From Trichomonas vaginalis G3 (Eukaryota > Parabasalia > Trichomonadida > Trichomonadidae), in the NCBI RefSeq assembly GCF_026262505.1, contig NC_067204.1:19669355-19733354 (forward strand): a DNA stretch of 64,000 bases, written 5' to 3'. Position 1 is the stretch's first letter; each line of letters begins with the position of its first letter. A model generated the notes under the pieces. It worked only from the letters and a program-made list of their open reading frames with translations. It made no database searches and was not told the DNA's origin. The translations under genes were made by a program, and so were the position numbers. Positions 45,268 through 56,491 of the stretch are shown in pieces.

Positions 45268-48200
45268 TATGATGTTAAAGACGACGTTAAGTTTGCTATA
45301 AATTGTTACTGGGATGACACTTGGGGAGAAGGAGACCATACACATCACGTTTCAGGATATACGCAAACAACGGGACAAAGTAAAGAATACATGCCACCTT
45401 ACATGACAGTTTACGCATGGTATAGAATTGCTTAGTCGTCATTTTCAACTTCTTTAGCATATTCGTCAGGAGTTGTCTTATATTTGTTAGGAACTGTCTT
45501 TGAAAGTATACCACCTTGAACTTTGACAAGTTTGAAACGAGGTCTGACAATAGTAGTTTTATCTTCTGCTTGCAGTGTGTACATTTTGCCATGTTTGCCT
45601 AAAACTTCATAATATTCTCTTGTATACTTTCTTCTATTTTTACGAACACGAATGTGAGTACCTGTCGAGTTCCCATTGTTGTCATAGTCAATAGTATTTT
45701 CATATGGGTCGCGTTTAGGTATTTCTATTTTTACTTTGTCACCCTTCTGAAGTTTGAAGCCCGGCATTCTTTCTTGTTTGTCTCTTTTGACTAAATTATT
45801 AAATATATAGTCTTTCTCTAAGTCAGGGTTGTTTTTCATTTCTTCGGGGGAGTGGTTTCCCAAACCTTTTTGTTTACGGTTATTGTAAATATTTAAAAAC
45901 TTGTCTCATCTTTGCCATGGAGAAGTGTCTATATTTGTCGTCATATGACATTTCATTTGCTTCACCACCTTGTGGTTGGTTTAAGTCTCTTAACATTTTT
46001 ATACAACCGTCAATGACACCAAGAGCAGAATGGTTTTGGTCGACAATGAAATATTGGTTTACATTTTTTGAACGCAGATAGTTTTTAATATCATCTGATT
46101 TGAAAGAACTTTCACAGTCAGATGTCAGTTTTGTTGGATGGTATTTTGTCAACGAATATTGTCAAAGCAGTTTTCACATCTAAAATATTTTTGGACCATA
46201 ATGGTATGGCTTCACAGTATCTTGTTTTTGACCGACAAATATTAACCAGTATGGTGGTCCATCTTCTCTATACCTCGGAATGTTTTCCAAGATATCCATA
46301 AACCAAGCATTTGGTGTTGAACTAAAGATTTTTACCATGAGTGCTTTCTTTGTCGCTTTAGAAACATAGGGTCCTTGTTTGGATTCGTCATTTTTTACCC
46401 TATAAGAAATGGGTTTATTTGGCGCATTAGCAGGAGTTGCATCCAGATTTTTGCCCGCAGTGGGAACAATAGCCAGAGGTGCATTTGGAATTGGAAGGAA
46501 GATTTTGAGTACATTAGGTATACTTAAAGAGAAAGCACAACCTATTATACAAACTGTACAGAAAGGTTGGGAGTAGCACGAGATGCAACAAATCTTATTC
46601 CAAATCCTGAAACAAGAGGAAAAGTTCAAGGATGGATGGACAATGTAGGAAGACAAGCAGGAAACTATTATAACAAAGCAAATGACTACTATAACCAAGC
46701 AGGACACTATATGGACCAAGGTGAAAGATTCTTTAACAGAGGATATAACCATGCACAACAATGGGTAAACAATAACCAACCTCAACCGCCTCAAACGTGG
46801 GGAATGTAAAATTTTTTACTGAGATGAAATGAACAATACAGCATTGAGACAAATGGGTTCAAGATGGATTTGTCGACTTCCAGCAGTTACACCACGTGTT
46901 TGTCAAGTTCTTCCTATACCTCAGGAAGTTTTAGACCGACTTAAAAAACAACAACAACCAGTTGAAAACAAACCAAACTAAAATTTTTTACGGACCTGAA
47001 AATGACCGAAGAAGTTGAAACGGTAGATTTGACACCACAAACAAAAAGTTCAGAACCATTGTCAAAACCTGTCAAAGAACTTACAGATGAAGAGAAAAAA
47101 TTCAATAATAGAAAGTGCCAGGTCTGGAAATACAAACCCTAACTATAAAGTCACTTTTTCATAGAAATGGAACGGCTAGTATCTCAAAAAAGAAAACAGA
47201 CTCTCACAAATAAAATATTGAAGTCTGAAGGAAGCTTTCGAGACAACAGATGGAAAAGTTTACTTCACTGACCAACAGTTCATTATAGACATCTCATTGA
47301 CTTAGAGTCGAAATATTCTAAACTTTACAACAAACACAAAAAGTTGAAAGGAAAACAAAAACAAATGGCATATGAATTTATGAAGATGTTGACGACACAA
47401 CTGTTCCTGCAGGTGGGGTACAGCCCGAGGAACCGAAAAGTGACGAAAAACCGATAGAAGAAGAAAAACCAAAAACTGAAGATAAACCAAAACCAAAGTT
47501 TAGTTTCCAAACTAAACCAAGTCAACCTTCATTAGCTGGTATGGGTTGGCGTCAAAGACTTATGCAGCAGGCGGTTATGTAAAGTAAAGAAAAAATATTT
47601 TTTATTTTTATAAAAAATGCCCCCATATAGAATGGATAGAAAATCTGCTAGAATAAAAGCAGAGTTACAAAAATATGTTGGAGAGTTTCGAAGAATTTTA
47701 AATATAGGAAGGGAAGACCCATAAAAGTCTATGACAAATTGTCTGGTCTTCGCTACGAAATGGATTTGGAAACAGCACGTGCCAATTATCCAAACAGACT
47801 AGAGAGGTTAGAAGAAGAACGTCTTATGGACATGCCTTTCGATGTTAGTGAACCTCAAGTTGAAGACACGACGGCTTTGCCAGATTCTACTGGAAACATG
47901 ACGAACAATTGCATCCTTTGAGAAGGAAAAAAGGTAGTCAGAGGATGGTCATGCTCCCATGGAAAGAACAAAGATATGCATATGAAAAGTACCGTGAAGT
48001 TAGAAGTCAAATTACATCTGGGTCGAACCTTTACAGTAAACTTTGACGAAGGAAAGAAACAAAGAAGGCTTCATGGGAGTACTTGCTGCAATTCAAGACG
48101 AAATAAGAAAGGACACAATCTCAAATTGACCATAAAGATTTGGATGGTCACATTTACTATGCACATGGCAATGAACAAACAGCCGCAAAACTTCTTGACG

Positions 48201-50830
48201 CTTTCAAGACTACAAAGAGAGAACAAATGTTGACTCAGACTCAGACATTTTGAATGCAATTGAAGGAATTGCAAGTGTCAAGTTCGAATGTACCAACCTA
48301 ACCCTCAAGCAGTCAGACAACATGCTGGATACTTCCCCTTCATAAATAAGTCTGACATTGACTTGACAAGGTATGGAATTTACAATTCAATTGAAACAAT
48401 TGTCAATGAACCTTGTATTCTCACATGTCTCAGGAACTCTGGTCTTGTTACAGAAGAGAAGATGAAGTATCTTGAGTCATGTGTGAAGAAGGTACATTCT
48501 CAGAGGTCAATTGGCAAAAATTGCACCGTTGGCAAATGTCAATATCCGAGTCAACATACCTACAGCTAAAGGTTCTTCACATGACGACTATGTTGTTGAG
48601 TTCAATTTACCATGGTTGAAGATTGTAATTGTCCCACAACCACTTCATGTTGAACGAAAGTCTTACAAACCCATTGTTCGGAAAAGGGCAAGTGCAACAT
48701 TGTCGAGCTTAAACATTCTTTTCGAGAAGGTTTGTTGGAACCAATTCCAGATGACAAGCTGACAGAAAACTTTTGTACCAAAAGACGAAACAAACTTTTC
48801 ACTGTTAGCAAGACCAAAAGTTGTTCCAGACAAAGTTCTAGTACAAAGAAGTACACAATTCCACAAGGAGTTGGATTGTTCGATACCAACCTGAACCAGA
48901 GAACTTCCAATGAGGTTGCAAGAACTTCAAGATGCTATAAATAAACTTCCATTGAGACATCCAATTGACGTCAAATTGTATTGGAGAGCATCTGAGTTAG
49001 GTCAGAAGGTTTTATATGAAACAGGTTGCTTCGACGATGTTTATGAGATAACAGGAGAAGTTTCTCAGAAGATAAGAGACTCACTTGAATTTCCACAAAC
49101 TGGACCAATTGGTTGCGACAAGTTCGACTCAAACGAAAAGATATACTATGTCGACCTTAACGCTGCATACATGAGGTTTGTCCAATATATTCCGACTGGA
49201 ATTCCAAACGAAGATGGTGAGTTCCCGGGAAGGAACTATACAGTTGGAAAAGTCATACAACAACTGTATGATATTAGGAAAGCTTCAAACCCCAAACTTG
49301 CAATGACACTCAAATTGCTTATGAATTCGACATGGGGATATTCCATTAAAAAACCTCAAGAGATGAAGAGTAAACATTATGAGAAGGTCGACAACTTTGT
49401 TGAAAGGTTTTCTCCTTTTGTTTTGAAGTACGAATTCACTCAAGGTCAAAGTGGCTTAGTAACCACATTAAAACCTATTGTCGAACATTGGTCTTACCCT
49501 CAGTTCGCAAAAGCAGTCCTTGACAACTACAACAAATTCTTCTCCGAAGTCAAATCCAAAGTTGTGGTTTACTATGAGAACATTGACGCACTCATGACGA
49601 ACGAAGAAGGATACAACAAACTCATTGAAATGGGAATGGTTGGTGAAAAGATGGGCTGTTTTAAGCTAGATAAGGTATTTTCCGAAGTTCATGTAATATC
49701 GAAAAGGAAATATTGGGGCATACTTGAAGACGGCACAGAAATAAAACATTGCATGAAATAAAAAATTATTTTTTAAAAAGTGACATTTTTAAATTTTATT
49801 TGAAATGTACGCTGAGTTTGTTGGAGAAGACCGTTAGGAAACTTGTTTGTTATATGAGAAATATGAAATGGCATACCATTTTAAAACAATATATTTTTAC
49901 ATATATTAAATGCTTCAGGTTGAAAAACAAAGAACAAAAGTAGCAGATACAAAACCGTTAGACTATATCTTTACAAATGCTGGTAGGAATCTATCAGATG
50001 AAGAAATTTCATCCCGAGCATACAGGTTTGACTATCCAATTCGTTGGCTTCAAAGTCCTTCAGATGCAAAGGCAATAGGATTTAGAAGAGTTTTGTTTTC
50101 AAATAGAACTAACGCATTTATGTTCGCAGTATATTTTCATGGGCAGTATAAAGGTTCTGATGGTCTAATAGACAAATTTGACGAAATGAAAATCTTTACA
50201 GTTCGTTCAGACGAAAGTCTTGAGAAAACTCTAAATGACTTTCAAACTCAAATGAACAAATATTATTGGGAATTTCAAAAAAAATACAACTCTTTACTAA
50301 ATGGAACATACTATCTGAAACTAGAATATGACAAGATGAACTCCACCGTTTCATTTCAAAAGATTGAAATTAACCCTCCAAGAGATACAGAGTTTTTATT
50401 TTGGGAAGTAGACAAACGTTCTTGGGCACAATTTCTTCGGTTACTAAACCAGAACGAACCATTACCACCAGATGGTCCATTTAAATTTATACTTCCACCA
50501 GCAGATTTGATGGTTTATAGAAACGTGTTTGACCCTCAAAATGTTATGTGTCATGCAAGTTTCAGTTCAAGCAACAATAGTTTTCTATGTATTGGTAAGG
50601 ACTTTTATGACTTTGCTTCTAAATTCTACGAACCATCTAGTAACAGTTTCTCTGACTTTCAAGTTTGGTTCACAACAAATGGTGTGCAACATATTATTCC
50701 ATTGTACTATGACTTTTATCTCGAATTGTCTTTCATATATAACTACAGAAAAGTGCTGAAAAAGTATTGAAAAATAATGTTTAGGTGAAGAGGTGACATC
50801 TCACCTCTTTTCTCACCTGTTTTCTCACCT
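45268..50830. repeat. Left arm of the large inverted duplication in B
   Basis: Reverse complement of 53236-58811. In order it holds: the end of a tail-fibre gene, integrase (about 45432-46391, minus), amphipathic protein (to 46809, plus), a 50-aa frame (46829-46981), the 194-aa homologue (about 47003-47583), the polymerase-like gene (about 47617-49761) and the 286-aa protein (49910-50770). From 45.3 to 48.9 kb it is rich in small differences and broken in many places; from 48.9 to 50.8 kb it is almost identical to the other arm. It ends in an AGGTGA palindrome. Confidence 0.93.
49910..50770 (+). CDS. Element B capsid-like protein, 286 aa (left arm copy)
   Basis: Starts MLQVEKQRTKVADTKPLDYI after ATATATTAAATG. 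A basic N-terminus with YRFDYPIRWLQSP and KAIGFRRV leads to a beta-rich body and a C-terminal region with CHASFSSSNNSFLCIG, SDFQVWFTTNG and YDFYLELSFIYNY. The gene at 60399 is a clear paralogue. The C-terminal pattern is the kind found in minor capsid or penton-like proteins of this lineage; that role is inferred. It ends just before an AGGTGA palindrome. Confidence 0.65.
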   Translation: MLQVEKQRTKVADTKPLDYIFTNAGRNLSDEEISSRAYRFDYPIRWLQSPSDAKAIGFRRVLFSNRTNAFMFAVYFHGQYKGSDGLIDKFDEMKIFTVRSDESLEKTLNDFQTQMNKYYWEFQKKYNSLLNGTYYLKLEYDKMNSTVSFQKIEINPPRDTEFLFWEVDKRSWAQFLRLLNQNEPLPPDGPFKFILPPADLMVYRNVFDPQNVMCHASFSSSNNSFLCIGKDFYDFASKFYEPSSNSFSDFQVWFTTNGVQHIIPLYYDFYLELSFIYNYRKVLKKY

Positions 50831-50846
50831 CTTGAATTTTCATGAA
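50776..50846. repeat. AGGTGA palindrome, copy 2 (inner end of left arm)
   Basis: TTTAGGTGAAGAGGTGACAT, then inverted CTCACCTCTTTTCTCACC, then GAATTTTCATGAAA. The homology between the two large arms stops inside this sequence, at 50830. Confidence 0.85.
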
Positions 50847-50905
50847 AACAATTTATTTTTGACACTTTCACAAAAAACATAAAAAAGTGAGTTAAAATGA
50901 GATGT

Positions 50906-51551
50906 TTACTGAACTGGTTGGATGTCGCCTTCACAGGTTATGTAGAATGGTTGACCCGAGAAGTGAAGGAGACCCTTGAGAATTTGTATAATTCGTGGAA
51001 TTGGACTCTCTCTGTTTGGTATTTTTATCCAAGGACGCTTGTTTAGGAACTTAACAAGAGCTTCTCTTTTGGCGTCCTTTATGTCGTCGTAGGCTGTCCC
51101 GTCTGGTATTTGAATTGGAATTCCAGTCGAAGTCTCGAGATTCAAGGCAGCCCTTCCCGTTATCCAACAGTTAACAAGCTTGCCTTTTACATTCTGCCTG
51201 AGGAAGTCTTTAACAAGCTCGTTAATTTCAATTAGGTAAATTGCCTCGTCGTAGGTTCGACCTCGACCATTGCTACTGTCAGAAAGTACTACTGTCAGAA
51301 AAGTACTGCTACTGTCAGTAGCAGTACTGCTAGGAGCAGTAAAAAGGAAAATTTGAGAGGGTTTTCGACGATAAAGTACTGCTACTGTCAGTAAAAGTAC
51401 TGCTACTGTCAGTAAAAGTACTGCTACTGTCAGAAAAAGTACTGCTACTGTCAGTAGCAGTACTGCTAGTAGCAGAGATTTTTATCGTTGTGGTCCGACG
51501 GTTAAGCCACAAACGAATGTCCGACGTCCCACCAACCGAGTCCAATCTCAA
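50906..51551 (-). pseudogene. Element B minus-strand gene with Ser/Thr repeats, unknown, broken
   Basis: The N-terminal part is a low-complexity run of SSTFTDS-type heptads encoded by the 21-bp repeat. The folded-looking C-terminal part contains EINELVKDFLRQNVKGKLVN and CWITGRAALNLETS. No family recognised. Not one open frame. It overlaps the start of the Pro/Gln-rich gene on the other strand. Confidence 0.4.
51276..51475. repeat. 21-bp tandem repeat GTACTGCTACTGTCAGTAAAA
   Basis: Several copies of GTACTGCTACTGTCAGTAAA with minor variants; on the minus strand they encode a Ser/Thr/Asp/Phe heptad. GTACTGC and GCAGTAC words also make local inverted repeats. Confidence 0.85.
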
Positions 51552-51697
51552 TCCAGAAGAACCGAAAGCACCAGCCCCTGCACCTCAGTTCCAGCAATTC
51601 CAATCTCAATCCAAATTACTACCAATTTCCACCTCAAGGTTACTACCTACCACAAGGCTTCCCGAACTACCCTCCTCAGCCTATGCCTTACTTCCCC

Positions 51698-51926
51698 AAC
51701 CCTTGGATGTTCCAGCAAGCTCCACCCCAATTCAAATTCCAATCTCAGTCCAAGAGAGACCAAGACTTCGAAGAAGGTCTGAACCGCTTACGCAAAGAGT
51801 ATGCTACAGCTCCAACCCTTGGATGTTTATGCAAAAACCTGCCCCACAATTCCAATCTCAGTCCAAGAGAGACCAAGACTTCGAAGAAGGTCTGAACCGC
51901 TTACGCAAAGAGTATGCTACAGCTCC
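51698..51926. repeat. Two tandem units of 113-116 bp
   Basis: Unit 1 is 51698-51813 and unit 2 is 51814-51926. Their second halves are identical (CAGTCCAAGAGAGACCAAG onward) and their first halves vary, as in recently duplicated protein modules. Confidence 0.85.
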
Positions 51927-51979
51927 AATTGAGAGAAAGTTGTTGCTAAATTCAGTAAAAATAAAGTTTATGTTAGAAT

Positions 51980-52020
51980 GTGACATCTCACCTGTTTTCT
52001 CACCTCATGAATTTTCATGA
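51980..52020. repeat. AGGTGA palindrome, copy 3 (partial)
   Basis: TGACATCTCACCTGTTTTCT, CACCTCATGAATTTTCATGA. It lacks the leading TTTAGGTGAAGAGG part. Confidence 0.75.
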
Positions 52021-52027
52021 ATTTTAT

Positions 52028-52145
52028 ATATTAATGTTTTGTCGAAACTTCTTCATCGTAAATGTTTTGTCGAAACTTCTTCTTCGTAAATGTTTTGTCA
52101 AACATGAACGTAAATGTTTTGTCATGATTTCTTCATCGTAATGAG
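52028..52145. repeat. Tandem repeat of about 28-30 bp (AATGTTTTGTC)
   Basis: Four imperfect units containing AATGTTTTGTCGAAACTTCT and TCGTA. Gene-free; it lies between two AGGTGA palindromes and upstream of the 52294 gene. Confidence 0.8.
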
Positions 52146-52159
52146 TGTAAATGACCCAA

Positions 52160-52235
52160 AAATATAATTTAGGTGAAGAGGTGAGATTTCACCTCTTTTC
52201 TCACCTGTTTTCTCACCTCATGAATTTTCATGAAA
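52160..52235. repeat. AGGTGA palindrome, copy 4 (full)
   Basis: The fullest copy: AATTTAGGTGAAGAGGTGAG, ATTTCACCTCTTTTCTCACC, then GTTTTCTCACCTCATGAATT and TTCATGAAA. It lies about 60 bp upstream of the start of the 52294 gene and could carry its regulatory site. Confidence 0.85.
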
Positions 52236-52293
52236 TAAAAAATAAAGTTAGTTTTATTTTATTTATTTTTTTATTTTGTATAAAAGAACAGAA

Positions 52294-53229
52294 ATGTCAA
52301 CAATCGGCACAACAACAATTCAAACAACAGCACCAAACTCGTTAGTCATGAATCCAACATCTATGTTAGTAGAGATGAAAAGCTTCATTCCTTCTTCATA
52401 TACTTTCGAAACAAAAATCCAGAAGATAAAGCAAGAACTTTTAACAAGTAATTTAGACTGTAGTGCGAAAGATGAAACAAATGAAGAATATCTTTATGAA
52501 ATGCAGGACATTATTGACCATTTGCCTAAACTACCTGAAATCCAACAACAAAAACTCACTATTCCTGAATTCGACGAAATTGAAGTGAAACCAACTGACT
52601 CAGTAGAAATAAAGAAGTTCATACGAAAGGTAAATTATGAATTCCTTGGTTTTCATTGCAACCATAAGGTTATGGACAAAGATTGCGACATGGTTTATAA
52701 GAATGTTTCTGACATATATAAATCTGAAGAATTTAAGACCTACGACAACTTTGTTTCATTAGTTGCAAAATGTGTTTGGGAAATAAGAGATAAAGATAGA
52801 AGAGGTAAAGTATGGAACGAACAGATAAAACCAACTGCTTCAGATTTAAAGAAAACCATTGACGCCTTAGTTGTTTTAGCAGGTAAGGTTTCAGAATATA
52901 ACGCAAAAATGAACCCGCAATGTTCTAAATGTAAAGCAGCAATTAGGAAATATAACTACTCCGTCAAAGAGATAGAAAGAATGAGAAACGACTATGCAGA
53001 TTTAAAGAAAGAAGCAGAGAAGCCAGCAGAAAATAAAATGAACATGTTAGAATTTCTGAACAAAAACTATCCAACTGCTGACGATTTCCTTCTATCTGAC
53101 GTCAAGAAGAAGTATAAAGAAACCTTCGGTATCGTTAAAACATTCGATGTACTAAAAGAAGAAATAGAAGCTACGAAACTGTTTAAGATTTCAAATATAC
53201 ATCGTACAATTCATGTAAAACGGTTATAA
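52294..53229 (+). CDS. Element B 311-aa protein, unknown
   Basis: The start chosen is MSTIGTTTIQTTAPNSLVMN at 52294; an upstream in-frame ATG at 52276 lies inside the leader. The protein is helical and Lys/Glu-rich with several Cys/His (FHCNHKVMDKDC, CSKCKAAIRKY) that could bind a metal ion. The C-terminal part contains ENKMNMLEFLNKNYPTADDF. No family recognised. It ends a few bases before the right arm of the inverted duplication. Confidence 0.65.
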   Translation: MSTIGTTTIQTTAPNSLVMNPTSMLVEMKSFIPSSYTFETKIQKIKQELLTSNLDCSAKDETNEEYLYEMQDIIDHLPKLPEIQQQKLTIPEFDEIEVKPTDSVEIKKFIRKVNYEFLGFHCNHKVMDKDCDMVYKNVSDIYKSEEFKTYDNFVSLVAKCVWEIRDKDRRGKVWNEQIKPTASDLKKTIDALVVLAGKVSEYNAKMNPQCSKCKAAIRKYNYSVKEIERMRNDYADLKKEAEKPAENKMNMLEFLNKNYPTADDFLLSDVKKKYKETFGIVKTFDVLKEEIEATKLFKISNIHRTIHVKRL

Positions 53230-53235
53230 AATAAC

Positions 53236-53290
53236 AGGTGAGAAAACAGGTGAAAAAAGAGGTGAGATGTCACCTCTTCACCTAAACATT
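53236..53290. repeat. AGGTGA palindrome, copy 5 (inner end of right arm)
   Basis: AGGTGAGAAAACAGGTGA, then AGAGGTGAGATGTCACCTCT, then TCACCTAAACATT. It is the mirror of copy 2. Confidence 0.85.
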
Positions 53291-53295
53291 ATTTT

Positions 53296-54156
53296 TCAAT
53301 ACTTTTTCAGCACTTTTCTGTAGTTATATATGAAAGACAATTCGAGATAAAAGTCATAGTACAATGGAATAATATGTTGCACACCATTTGTTGTGAACCA
53401 AACTTGAAAGTCAGAGAAACTGTTACTAGATGGTTCGTAGAATTTAGAAGCAAAGTCATAAAAGTCCTTACCAATACATAGAAAACTATTGTTGCTTGAA
53501 CTGAAACTTGCATGACACATAACATTTTGAGGGTCAAACACGTTTCTATAAACCATCAAATCTGCTGGTGGAAGTATAAATTTAAATGGACCATCTGGTG
53601 GTAATGGTTCGTTCTGGTTTAGTAAACCGAAGAAATTGTGCCCAAGAACGTTTGTCTACTTCCCAAAATAAAAACTCTGTATCTCTTGGAGGGTTAATTT
53701 CAATCTTTTGAAATGAAACGGTGGAGTTCATCTTGTCATATTCTAGTTTCAGATAGTATGTTCCATTTAGTAAAGAGTTGTATTTTTTTTGAAATTCCCA
53801 ATAATATTTGTTCATTTGAGTTTGAAAGTCATTTAGAGTTTTCTCAAGACTTTCGTCTGAACGAACTGTAAAGATTTTCATTTCGTCAAATTTGTCTATT
53901 AGACCATCAGAACCTTTATACTGCCCATGAAAATATACTGCGAACATAAATGCGTTAGTTCTATTTGAAACAAAACTCTTCTAAATCCTATTGCCTTTGC
54001 ATCTGAAGGACTTTGAAGCCAACGAATTGGATAGTCAAACCTGTATGCTCGGGATGAAATTTCTTCATCTGATAGATTCCTACCAGCATTTGTAAAGATA
54101 TAGTCTAACGGTTTTGTATCTGCTACTTTTGTTCTTTGTTTTTCAACCTGAAGCAT
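53296..54156 (-). pseudogene. Element B capsid-like protein (right arm copy), broken
   Basis: The same gene as 49910-50770, on the other strand. Its start region (MLQVEKQRTKVADTKPLDYI) and its C-terminal CHASFSSSNNSFLCIG part are recognisable. Not one open frame (about two breaks). Confidence 0.75.
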
Positions 54157-54306
54157 TTAATATATTGAAAAATATATTGTTTTTAAAATGGTATGCCATT
54201 TTCATATTTCTCATATAACAAACAAGTTTCCTAACGGTCTTCTCCAACAAACTCAGCGTACATTTCAAATAAAATTTAAAAATGTCACTTTTTAAAAAAT
54301 AATTTT

Positions 54307-56461
54307 TTATTTCATGCAATGTTTTATTTCTGTGCCGTCTTCAAGTATGGCCCAATATTTCCTTTTCGATATTACATGAACTTCGGAAAATACCTTATCT
54401 AGCTTAAAACAGCCCATCTTTTCACCAACCATTCCCATTTCAATGAGTTTGTTGTATCCTTCTTCGTTCGTCATGAGTGCGTCAATGTTCTCATAGTAAA
54501 CCACACTTTGGATTTGACTTCGGAGAAGAATTTGTTGTAGTTGTCAAGGACTGCTTTTGCGAACTGAGGGTAAGACCAATGTTCGACAATAGGTTTTTAA
54601 TGTGGTTACTAAGCCACTTTGACCTTGAGTGAATTCGTACTTCAAAACAAAAGGAGAAAACCTTTCAACAAAGTTGTCGACCTTCTCATAATGTTTACTC
54701 TTCATCTCTTGAGGTTTTTTAATGGAATATCCCCATGTCGAATTCATAAGCAATTTGAGTGTCATTGCAAGTTTGGGGTTTGAAGCTTTCCTAATATCAT
54801 ACAGTTGTTGTATGACTTTTCCAACTGTATAGTTCCTTCCCGGGAACTCACCATCTTCGTTTGGAATTCCAGTCGGAATATATTGGACAAACCTCATGTA
54901 TGCAGCGTTAAGGTCGACATAGTATATCTTTTCGTTTGAGTCGAACTTGTCGCAACCAATTGGTCCAGTTTGTGGAAATTCAAGTGAGTCTCTTATCTTC
55001 TGAGAAACTTCTCCTGTTATCTCATAAACATCGTCGAAGCAACCTGTTTCATATAAAACCTTCTGACCTAACTCAGATGCTCTCCAATACAATTTGACGT
55101 CAATTGGATGTCTCAATGGAAGTTTATTTATAGCATCTTGAAGTTCTTGCAACCTCATTGGAAGTTCTTCTGGTTCAGGTTGGTATCCGAACAATCCAAC
55201 TCCTTGTGGAATTGTGTACTTCTTTTGTACTAGAACTTTGTCTGGAACAACTTTTGGTCTTGCTAACAGTGAAAAGTTTGTTTCGTCTTTTGGTACAAAA
55301 GTTTTCTGTCAGCTTGTCATCTGGAATTGGTTCCAACAAACCTTTCTCGAAAAGAATGTTTACAGCTCTGACAATGTTGCACTTGCCTTTTCCGAACAAT
55401 GGGTTTGTAAGACTTTCGTTCAACATGAAGTGGTTGTGGACAATTACAATCTTCAACCATGGTAAATTGAACTCAACAACATAGTCGTCATGTGAAGAAC
55501 CTTTAGCTGTAGGTATGTTGACTCGGATATTGACATTTGCCAACGGTGCAATTTTTGCCAATTGACCTCTGAGAATGTACCTTGTCTTCACACATGACTC
55601 AAGATACTTCATCTTCTCTTCTGTAACAAGACCAGAGTTCCTGAGACATGTGAGAATACAAGGTTCATTGACAATTGTTTCAATTGAATTGTAAATTCCA
55701 TACCTTGTCAAGTCAATGTCAGACTTATTTATGAAGGGGAAGTATCCAGCATGTTGTCTGACTGCTTGAGGGTTAGGTTGGTACCATTCGAACTTGACAC
55801 TTGCAATTCCTTCAATTGCATTCAAAATGTCTGAGTCTGAGTCAACCATTTGTTCTCTCTTTGTAGTCTTGAAAGCGTCAAGAAGTTTTGCGGCTGTTTG
55901 TTCATTGCCATGTGCATAGTAAATGTGACCATCCAAATCTGTTATGGTCAATTTGAGATTGTGTCCTTTCTTATTTCCGTCTTGAATTGCAGCAAGTACT
56001 CCCATGAAGCCTTCTTTGTTCTTTCCTTCGTCAAAGTTTACTGTAAAGGTTCGACCAGATGTAATTTGACTTCTAACTTCACGGTACTTTTCATATGCAT
56101 ATCTTGTTCTTTCCATGGGAGCATGACCATCCTCTGCACTACCTTTTTTCCTTCTCAAAGGATGCAATTGTTCGTCATGTTTCCAGTAGAATCTGGCAAA
56201 GCCGTCGTGTCCTTCAACTTGAGGTTCACTAACATCGAAAGGCATGTCCATAAGACGTTCTTCTTCTAACCTCTCTAGTCTGTTTGGATAATTGGCACGT
56301 GCTGTTTCCAAATCCATTTCGTAGCGAAGACCAGACAATTTGTCATAGACTTTTATGGGTCTTCCCTTCCTATATTTAAAATTCTTCGAAACTCTCCAAC
56401 CATATTTTTGTAACTCTGCTTTTATTCTAGCAGATTTTCTATCCATTCTATATGGGGGCAT
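54307..56461 (-). pseudogene. Element B divergent DNA polymerase B-like gene, broken
   Basis: The N-terminal region (MPPYRMDRKSARIKAELQKY) is basic. A long domain follows that I do not recognise (LKLTITDLDGHIYYAHGN, RYGIYNSIETIVNEPCILTC). The palm-type motifs come last: YYVDLNAAYMRF (motif A), LKLLMNSTWGYSIKK (motif B) and VYYENIDALMTN at the motif C place. The order and spacing support family B polymerase, but the sequence is far from that of element A. Not one open frame (about two breaks). The start is preceded by TTTTTTTATTTTTATAAAAATG. Confidence 0.65.
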
Positions 56462-56491
56462 TTTTATAAAAATAAAAAAATATTTTTTTCT

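Larger units (their letters stand above)
51521..52020 (+). pseudogene. Element B Pro/Gln-rich repeat protein gene, broken
   Basis: Coding-like on plus: MSDVPPTESNLNPEEPKAPA, then Gln/Pro/Phe-rich sequence, then two copies of a module of about 38 residues that begins NPWMF and ends KRDQDFEEGLNRLRKEYATA. The DNA units are 51698-51813 and 51814-51926. It could be a virion surface or tail-associated protein; no family recognised. Not one open frame. Confidence 0.45.
50831..53235. other. Spacer between the inverted arms of B
   Basis: A 2.4-kb unique stretch. It holds a minus-strand coding-like region (about 50906-51551), a 21-bp tandem repeat, a Pro/Gln-rich plus-strand coding-like region (about 51521-52020), a 28-30 bp tandem repeat, two AGGTGA palindromes, and one good gene (52294-53229). 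Confidence 0.75.

Noticed and set aside
45296-45592. A 98-codon minus-strand frame, also present at 58487-58783.
   Set aside because: It straddles the convergent ends of integrase and tail fibre in another frame; conserved only as part of the duplicated arm.
55158-56269. Plus-strand frames of 83-139 codons opposite the polymerase-like gene.
   Set aside because: Antisense shadows; the minus strand has motif-bearing coding sequence across the whole interval.
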